DNA from: Macrostomum hystrix
Taxonomy: Eukaryota > Platyhelminthes > Macrostomidae
Direction of reading: 5' to 3'
NCBI GenBank assembly: GCA_950097015.1
Contig: CATNEN010000038.1
Coordinates: forward strand, 2,295,501 to 2,359,500
DNA: 64,000 nt
Made by a program: the position numbers and the translations under genes
Shown here: piece by piece, positions 56,869 through 64,000 of the stretch
How the letters are laid out: each line of letters begins with the position of its first letter
How positions within the stretch are numbered: the stretch's first letter is position 1
The notes under the pieces: generated by a model
Told to the model about the DNA's origin: nothing
The model's input: only the letters and a program-made list of their open reading frames with translations
Database searches by the model: none

Positions 56869-59800
56869 TCAGGTCCTGAACTCCAGCTTGCCAGCTCTGG
56901 TGATGTACTTTACTCCTTTGAACGGCTTGTACTTCTGCAAAGTTGGCGAATGCGATGCAGACAGTTATGAAATTGGGTGTTAAAGAGTTCTCTAAACTTA
57001 CGAAGTTTACCTATCTCATCGCCTCTCTGTAACATCTCTCCTTTGGATCATCTCTAACCTGTCTGATCTCCCCAAAGTCTCATATTTCCTGTCTTATCTC
57101 TTTCCAGCATAGTCTCTTCTCTCTTTCATCCGACCCGTCTTATGTCTGCTAGTCTGATCTGCTAGTTCTGTTCTTGTTTGCAGTGAAGACTCAGGTGTCT
57201 ATCTATTTGGCTCAATTTGTTCGCGCATGTGAATTCAGAATGCAATCATTAATACGAGTACAAGAATTTGTAACAAAAAGCCATTTTGCAGTCTAAAAAT
57301 TAACTTTTCTCTCATGTCAGTCGCTGCTGCAGCAGATTTTAGGTCGTAACTGGCAGGTTCCTTGATTTTCTACTACTCATATTTGCGCTAAGAGGCTAAT
57401 CGTTTGCTCGGGTACTGAAAATTTCGAACCACGAAAACGCGCTGAAATTTAATGAAAATTGCAATCTTTTTGTGATCGTTTTATGTCACTTGCGCAGACA
57501 AGAATGATTCTGAAATTAAGCCTTCAAAAAGCATGCCAGCATTAAAACAAAACTACCCGCACCAATTCAAAATAGTTTACAGAAGTATGAGTAAAGAGAT
57601 TTTCATATTAGATCTTTTCAGGGGCCTATGAATCACAACTGACTTAAAATGTGTATCTTGCAGCTTAGACAAATGCGTTAAAATACGTTTTCAGTGAATA
57701 TGTATATGGTAATTCATTCCCCTTTTATTTAAATAAAGACAACATAAAATATTGTTTATTAATTCTAAAAACTAGCTGCCCAACCAACCCTTCACTAAAA
57801 TACTAGCTGCCCTATCTTACATGCATGACACCCAGCTGACCAACCCCACTTTCCTGACATCCATGCTGCACAACCCCACTTTCCTGACACCCATGCTGCC
57901 TAACCCCACTTTCCTGACACCCATGCTGCCCAACCTCACTTTCCTGACATCCATGCTGCACAACCCCACTTTCCTGACATCCATGCTGCCCAACCCCACT
58001 TTCCTGACATCCATGCTGCACAACCCCACTTTCATGACACCCATGCTGCCTAACCCCACTTTCCTGACACCCATGCTGCCCAACCCCACTTTCCTGACAC
58101 CCATGCTGCCTAACCCCACTTTCCTGACACCCATGCTGCCCAACCCCACTTTCCTGACATCCATGCTGCACAACCCCACTTTCCTGACACCCATGCTGCC
58201 CAACCCCACTTTCCTGACACCCATGCTGCACAACCCCACTTTCCTGACACCCATGCTGCCCAACCCCACTCCTCCTGACACCCATGCTGCCCAACCCCAC
58301 TCCTCCTGACACCCATGCTGCCCAACCCCACTTTCCTGACACCCATGCTGCCCAACCCCACTCCTCCTGACACCCATGCTGCCCAACCCCACTTTCCTGA
58401 CACTCCAGCTGCCCAACCCCACTTTCCTGACACCCATGCTGACCAACCCCACATCTGTCTTTCATTCCAAGACAGTGTCTAAGCGAATATAAAGTAGCAC
58501 TTTTCGTTTGGATTAAGAAAGCAAGAAAGACAGCAAATTACTGCTTTATTTTCCTATGTATATAAAATTGCGACCTGTTTTAGCATTAGAAATTGTATCA
58601 GCAGAAAAGCAAATAAAATAAAAAATTAAATTTGTAATAAGAGAGCTCGCCATTAAATTATCCTGAAGGACTGGCTTCTTCTGAAACAGGCAATAATTGC
58701 ATTACTCATTAACTAGCAAATCTTAATAGACAGAAGCAAAAAAATAAAAATAATGTACGCGCATGATGCATAATCTGTAAGCAAAGAGGTACTATTTATT
58801 GACCTATTACTGAGACCCTATGCTAAGCCCCATCTATTAAACTGGGTGCAACAAAGCCAAACAGCAGCTAATGAGGCTGGCAGGCGGAGTTCTGACTCAC
58901 CTCTCCCATCAGGTCCAGCCTGTTGACGCGCAGGCCGGAAACCGTCCAGCCGGAGATGCTGAAGTTCACCAGCACGCTGGGATTGCAGTCGGGCACAGGG
59001 GCGCCGGTTTGCAAGATTATCTGGAATGCGAATATGCAATCCGCAACGATTAGCGGGTTGCCTAAGCTATTTTTAGTATCAGGTACGCATGCCCGCGAAT
59101 TTAACTGTCATATGACGTCATCTGACGTCACTATCTATATTTAGAAATCCATGTGGCAACTCTGCCCCAATGGTTTTTTATCCAAATTTGGGCCCAGTGG
59201 GCAACAGTAAACTTGTCTAGTTGACTTAACTTGCCTGGTAAAAAATTTTCCGGTGAAACAACTCATAATTGGTCATAACTACTATAAATTCATTTGATTA
59301 CTGCCCCTGCCCCGATACGCCAAATCTGCAGCCGACAAAACAGCCACAGCTATTGTGAAGGCTGCGTGCGGCTGTTCAGTCCATGGACCTAGCTATAGTG
59401 CTGGCACCCAGTTAACAGCTGGATGAACTGAAGCGATGCAGAGTTCAAGTGTCTTGCTAAGGGGCAATAATTGTTGCAGTGGATTCGGAAATCGAACCTC
59501 AGACCTTGGATTCGAGTCCGACGCTCAGACTACTTGGCTACAAACCCCCTCATTTTGTTTGGTAAAACAAAGCGGCTCTCTAAAATTATTGCAGGGCCTA
59601 TTCGAATTCTCTGCATGGAATCTTGTGGTAGTCAGGCTTGAATACGAATACTCACGGGTCCCTTGATGCTGGGAAACTTCTGCGGCTCGAGTTTGCCCAC
59701 ATTCCAGGTGAGGGTGCGGCTGGCCGTATCGAAACTGTACTTGCCGACGCTGGGCGTCAGGCTGACATTGGTCACCGCCCTGGGGAAGGTCACCTGTACA

Positions 59801-62497
59801 GCCACCTCATCCACAACCTGCAATAAGGCGGTGAATTGTAGACTTTTAATTTTAAATCGCTTCTGAGAAAAAAAACTATTTACAGAAGACAAAGATACAT
59901 CCTGAACACACAGACAGACGCCCAGAAAATATAGACAGACACCCGGAACATATAGACAGACACCCGGAACACACAGACGGACGCCCAGAAAACACAGACA
60001 GACGCCCAGAATACACCAACAGACACCCCAGAATGACGGCCGCACCTTTCCAGAGACAGGCCTGGGAGTGAGGCAGATGTCCAAGCGGCTGGCGCTCTCT
60101 TTGAACTGGATGGTGTGTCGCAGGCTGAGCGGAATCATCTGGTTGTGACCGCCGCCAGCGCCGCCAGCCCGATAAGACATCAGCCGGAAGCTGCCATCGG
60201 GCGGTATGAAACTCAAGGCCCGGTCGTTTTCAAATCTGCGAAATCTCACGCACGGGTGCAGACTGACATCCTCCAGTAGGCGCGAATTGACAAACGTCAG
60301 CGTGAGGTCGGGCATGCCGGACAGCTTGATCAGGCATTCGATTCTGCCGGACACATCGCTCATGACCACATTGCCGGACCGGTCAACAATAGCGTCCAGC
60401 TCTTCAATGACATCAAAGTAGGCCTCGTTATTGGCGTAGCGAACGCCGATGCGACGCCAGGGAATGTTGGACAGCTGGCCGGTGGGCAGGCTGGCCGACA
60501 CGTTTGTACTTTTGCCGGTCATTGTGTCTGTGATGGTGCGCAGAAGATTTGGCGGCCTGATCAGCTCCTTGAGGATGTTGGACTCGGTTGCTAGGGGAAA
60601 GCCATTGTCAAGCATCTCGTCCAGCAGCTAATGCGGAATGGGAACTGATTAGGATTAGATCATAATTCTTTAAGTATTAGAATATAATATTGTTAAATCT
60701 TACCTCGTACACCAGCACGACATTGTCCTTGATGATGGTCTCCGTAACATCGTCGAAATAGTCTTTGATAATATCGGCCAGTCTGTGCAGGAATTCGATG
60801 ACAAACAGGGGCGGCACTTCACTGCGACAGACGGCCACAAAGTGCAGCTGGGCGCGATAGGCGCTGATGATGATGTGATTGGGAGTCTGGATCACTGGCT
60901 GCACATTCTCAGGCGATGAGGCCTGGCGAGGGAAACAAGGAAAACTGATTTAGCACCAGATAAGAAAGAGTTTACACATATTGTTCAAGCTTAAAACTAA
61001 AATTAATCCTTTCATAATTGTTACATCAAATTTAAAGCATTAATTTACGAATAGATCGATTAATTTGGATAAACAATAACTTACCTTAGCTACTTCATCA
61101 AAGAAGTAGTCACATACTGTCTTTGGGATGACACTTTTGTAATGCTTTTCAAGGAAAATGTCTCTAAAATGTTAAGTTGACAGAGAAAAAATCAATTAGA
61201 TTTTTAGTTTTCAGAGAAAACACAAAATTTGTGTTAGACGATTATCATATTTATGAGATTTAGGACAACAAAAAAGAGAAGTACAGGGACAGTTTTTAAA
61301 ACTAGTTCTAATTGACAAAACTAATAAAATGTAAATTAAAAAATAATAATATAGTTTTAAAGCATTAAAAAACATATTTATATATGTGACCATAGCTACT
61401 ACAGGTTAAAGATAAGAGCCTACAGGTTATTAAAAAAATAACTTTTAACTGTCAAACAAAATACTACACTCTACAAAAAAGCTCAATAAGATATCAAAAA
61501 GATTTTAGGGGCCTATAAATTATTTTTTGTTTGTAATTCTAAAGGTCACATTCAACTTTTCAGACAAATTACAACAAGCTAGAAATAGTTATCTCAAGTA
61601 AAAAATAGAACTACCTTAGATACCCATATAATTTTTAAATGAAATGATTATGATTAAAGGCCATTGCACATTAATAACTTAACTTAACTTAACATAACCT
61701 TTAACTTATAAGTGCAAAATTGAAAGTACAACAATTAAAATGAATGTAAAATAATTTGTTCCTTCTGAAGATTGCTATCCACAATTAATTATTTAATAAC
61801 ATAAAAACAATTAAGATAATTAATATAAATAAAAAAACATAACAAACAAACAATATTTTCAAAATAAAATATATTTTGTCCTATTACCATGGCTTTAACA
61901 TAGAATTATTTTTATATTATATTATAGAATTAGTTTTCCATGAAAAAAGTGGCCCAGTTATTGCCAAGGCATTAATGTAGAAGACACAGGAGTCTTTTTG
62001 TCTAGTCTTCTATACCAATAAGCAGGCCTGCTTGCCCCAGTACCATAGCTATAGTCTGAAAGTTATTGGCCTGGTACATGACAAATGGCAATAAGCACTG
62101 CTATCAAACATTTTCTACAAAATAACAGAAAATTATTAAATCAAATGATCAACTAAATTTTTCTTAATAAAGTAATTTATGCACAAAAGACAAGTCAATT
62201 ATCAGAGAAGAGCTGCCGAGTAGCCTAGCCTAAGAATTAAAAATCAATGCAAGTTAATAGTTGAAAGAAGCTTAAATGTTTAGCAAAAAATAAAAAACTT
62301 CTATTATTTTTATGCTAATACTTTTTTATACTAAGTGCTCTTAGTTTATTAGGCAGATACCATAGTATAGGATAGCCATAGTAGTAATGTGAGTATTTAA
62401 AAACATATTATTATTATAATTTTTCTTAAAAATTTTTTTTCTAATGACAGGAAATAACTCACCCTGAATTGTTAATCAAAAAAATACTGTGAATCAT
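56869..62497 (-). CDS. AP3M: AP-3 complex mu subunit
   Basis: Medium chain of the AP-3 adaptor, which sorts cargo to lysosomes and related organelles by binding YxxPhi signals. Seven exons: 62497-62463, 61163-61085, 60922-60704, 60627-60046, 59817-59656, 59020-58901, 56934-56869. Phases close to 1263 nt, 420 residues (human AP3M1 is 418). Start MIHSIFLINNSGDIFLEKH; longin-type N-terminus to LLDEMLDNGFPLATESNIL; then the mu homology domain with LPTGQLSNIPWRR, YANNEAYFDVIEELDAI, LSFIPPDGSFRLMSYR, LTWNVGKLEPQKFPSIKGP, GLRVNRLDLMGEKYKPFKG and YITRAGKLEFRT-stop. A Gly-rich insert (RAGGAGGGHNQ) replaces the usual short loop. Introns 4 and 6 carry minisatellites and intron 5 a SINE. Confidence 0.94.
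56935..57800. other. 3' part of AP3M intron 6
   Basis: AT-rich with a CT-rich patch at 57020-57140; nothing else is recognised. Confidence 0.4.
57805..58455. repeat. Minisatellite, 30-nt unit, about 21 copies (AP3M intron 6)
   Basis: The unit includes CCCCACTTTCCTGACACCCA and TGCTGCCCAA. ACATCC/ACACCC and CACAA/CCCAA/CCTAA variants alternate. Four frames are open across it, giving spurious proteins on both strands. Confidence 0.95.
59320..59560 (-). mobile_element. SINE family A copy in AP3M intron 5
   Basis: On the minus strand: GTAGCCAAGTAGTCTGAGCG, a B-box relic, AGACACTTGAACTCTGCAT, TTCATCCAGCTGTTAACTGG and CCATGGACTGAACAGCCGC, colinear with the 28.3 kb copy. Confidence 0.78.
59885..60035. 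repeat. Minisatellite, about 20-nt unit, seven copies (AP3M intron 4)
   Basis: The unit is AGACAGACACCCGGAACATA-like. The array begins about 12 nt past the donor GGAAAG|GTGCGG. Confidence 0.88.
61164..62462. other. AP3M intron 1, very AT-rich, no array
   Basis: Between the donor TCAGG|GTGAGT and the acceptor TTTTAG|AGAC. No nested gene is seen. Confidence 0.5.
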
Positions 62498-63200
62498 TTT
62501 AAAATGAAATTTAAGTCAGGAAAGCTCTTTAAAAAGCAGGAATGTGAAGTACGAATAAAAAATAAAAGCAAACCCTATTAACTATCTAACAAAAACAGTG
62601 ACGAACCCAACCAATCCTAAGGTTACTTAGCCAGTCTAAATAAAACCTTAAAACCTGATTTTGCAACGCTAAATGCTTAGAACAGTCTACTTATACTTAT
62701 TGATACGAAACTTATTTAATATACAAGCAACTTCGAACGCCAAATTTACTTCCCGACAGTGCAATAGATTTATACGCATAGGACAAGACAAGAAATGGAA
62801 TTTATATTTCACTTCAGCTTTTACTGTTCTTGAATCTACGAAACCTTAAATTTAAATATTTACGACAAAAACGAAAAAGTACGTCTCTGGAATATAATCA
62901 AACGTGACAATTTTAATAATTACCATCTACCAATGAAAATAAATATTGCACTGTTGTAGTGTGAGAGTCTTTTGGCACTATAGTGATTTGTTAAGGCTTT
63001 TACAGAGTAAGTTAGAGAGCTGTTGCTGTTGCTATTTTTAGAGTTAGTATAGTTTCCAGTGTTATAGTTTGGTTATAGTACCGTTTCAATTCTTGTTTTA
63101 ATGTCTGCGCACCCATCAATTCATCATTACAACTCAGCTTAACGGTCCGAACCAGCCAGGCGAGCCATCTAAAAATCTACCTCTGTGCTGCGGTCCCGAG
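62498..63200. other. 5' flank of AP3M
   Basis: Expected promoter and 5' UTR for AP3M. No clear promoter element was fixed. Confidence 0.35.
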
Positions 63201-64000
63201 CAATCAGCGTGCGCGCAAGGGAAACAGTTTCCATTCTACCCCGGCTCAGAGCACCCCACGGCTCAAGCTAGACAACCGCCGCAGCTGCTGTGTCATGTCT
63301 ACCCTGAGCGGCCGGACAATGAGAGTCTGCGCAGCCGTCTTCAGCAGAGGGGAGCGCAGTCAGTCAGTCCAGAAAACAACCAGTCCAGAAAAAGCACGGA
63401 GAGGAACGGGGCCAGCGTGTCACCCTGCAGCACTCCTGACGAGGTGGCAAACAGGTCGGACAGGCCGTCGGACAGACAGCAGGACAGGCTGTACACGATA
63501 CAGCGACGTGACAACGGCAACTAGCTGCTCCGGGACCCGGTAGGCACGAAGGACGAGTGGGAGCGCGGATCTCGACACCGAGTCAAAAGCCTTGCGGCCG
63601 AAGTCGACAAACACTATAGCTACGATCAGCGTTGACTAGCGGATGCGCGCCTCCTCGATGACACGGCGGAGTGCGAGGATCTGGGTCATTGTACCGCGCT
63701 ACGGCCGGAACCCGTTCTGCTCTTAACGGAGGTACGGGCCCAGCACCGAATGCAGGCGATCGAGAAGCAGTCGGTTGAAAAGCTTCGCGGTGCAGGACAT
63801 AATTAAAAAGCGATCGAGATCCCGCTGTGATCTTCTTTACGCGTTGTCCCGGCCTTCTTCGGGATCGGCACTATGTGCGCTACGGTCCACTCGGTGGGCG
63901 CCGGCGAGCACGTGGTCATGGCGCCTGTGACCTGGGAAGCCATGCACACAGCGGAGCCGCAGCGCCTCGACCGGAACCTTGTAGGGGGCCGGTGGTCAGA
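63200..64000 (-). mobile_element. Decayed LINE reverse transcriptase, runs off the window
   Basis: Minus-strand words in changing frames: EWTVAHIVPIPKKAGTTRKE, RLLLDRLHSVLGPYLR, TMTQILALRRVIEEARIR, FVDFGRKAFDSVSRSALPLV and LRAYRVPEQLVAVVTSLYR. These are fingers and palm blocks of a LINE RT. Stops (for example after SIAF) and frame changes show it is inactive. It is cut by the window end. Confidence 0.82.

Noticed and set aside
57812-58465. Long frames on both strands over the 58 kb region
   Set aside because: Shadows of the 30-nt minisatellite in AP3M intron 6.

Overview
The window is nuclear DNA from an animal with many introns. Protein-coding blocks are GC-rich, sit in AT-rich surroundings, use canonical GT-AG (once probably GC-AG) splice sites and the standard genetic code, and encode animal orthologues: dynamin, NME7, glycine-cleavage T-protein, the AP-3 mu subunit, a ZNF362/ZNF384/rotund-type zinc finger and secreted WSC/PAN/fibrinogen-domain proteins. 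About a fifth of the sequence is tandem minisatellite, and SINE, LINE, Gypsy and hAT debris is common. A repeat-rich free-living flatworm such as Macrostomum would fit, but that placement is a guess.

Layout. 0-8.5 kb: mostly non-coding, with two exons of an unrecognised minus-strand gene near 1.5-1.8 kb, a SINE and four repeat arrays. 8.7-22.1 kb: a complete dynamin gene on the minus strand, rebuilt here as 16 coding exons plus one alternative exon; phases close and give 878 or 864 residues. 24.4-27.2 kb: NME7 on the plus strand, divergent from dynamin, complete except for a tiny first exon. 28.3-28.7 kb: a tRNA-derived SINE. 30.0-33.0 kb: AMT (T-protein), minus strand, six exons, 404 residues. 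36.6-38.2 kb: the last two exons of a five-finger C2H2 factor, minus strand. 41.4-45.9 kb: a transposon graveyard (Gypsy in unusual domain order, a hAT relic, a SINE-like repeat, a PAN-exon copy). 46.5-54 kb: a cluster of secreted recognition-type genes (WSC-PAN, plus strand; PAN-like-fibrinogen, minus strand) with PAN-exon fragments, LINE fragments and a fold-back element. 56.9-62.5 kb: a complete AP-3 mu gene, minus strand, seven exons, 420 residues. 63.2-64 kb: a decayed LINE reverse transcriptase.

The genes do not form a pathway. Dynamin and AP-3 both act in membrane traffic, AMT is mitochondrial one-carbon metabolism and NME7 is a ciliary/centrosomal kinase. The main biological interest is (1) a tandem duplication of the dynamin exon encoding the start of the GTPase effector domain, which looks like mutually exclusive splicing; (2) private minisatellites in most large introns, many starting within about 40 nt of the splice donor, one apparently expanded from the donor itself; (3) scattered copies of a PAN exon beside a dispersed repeat in the lectin-like cluster.

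All exon boundaries come from reading splice signals, phase and remembered family similarity; no alignment or RNA evidence was available.
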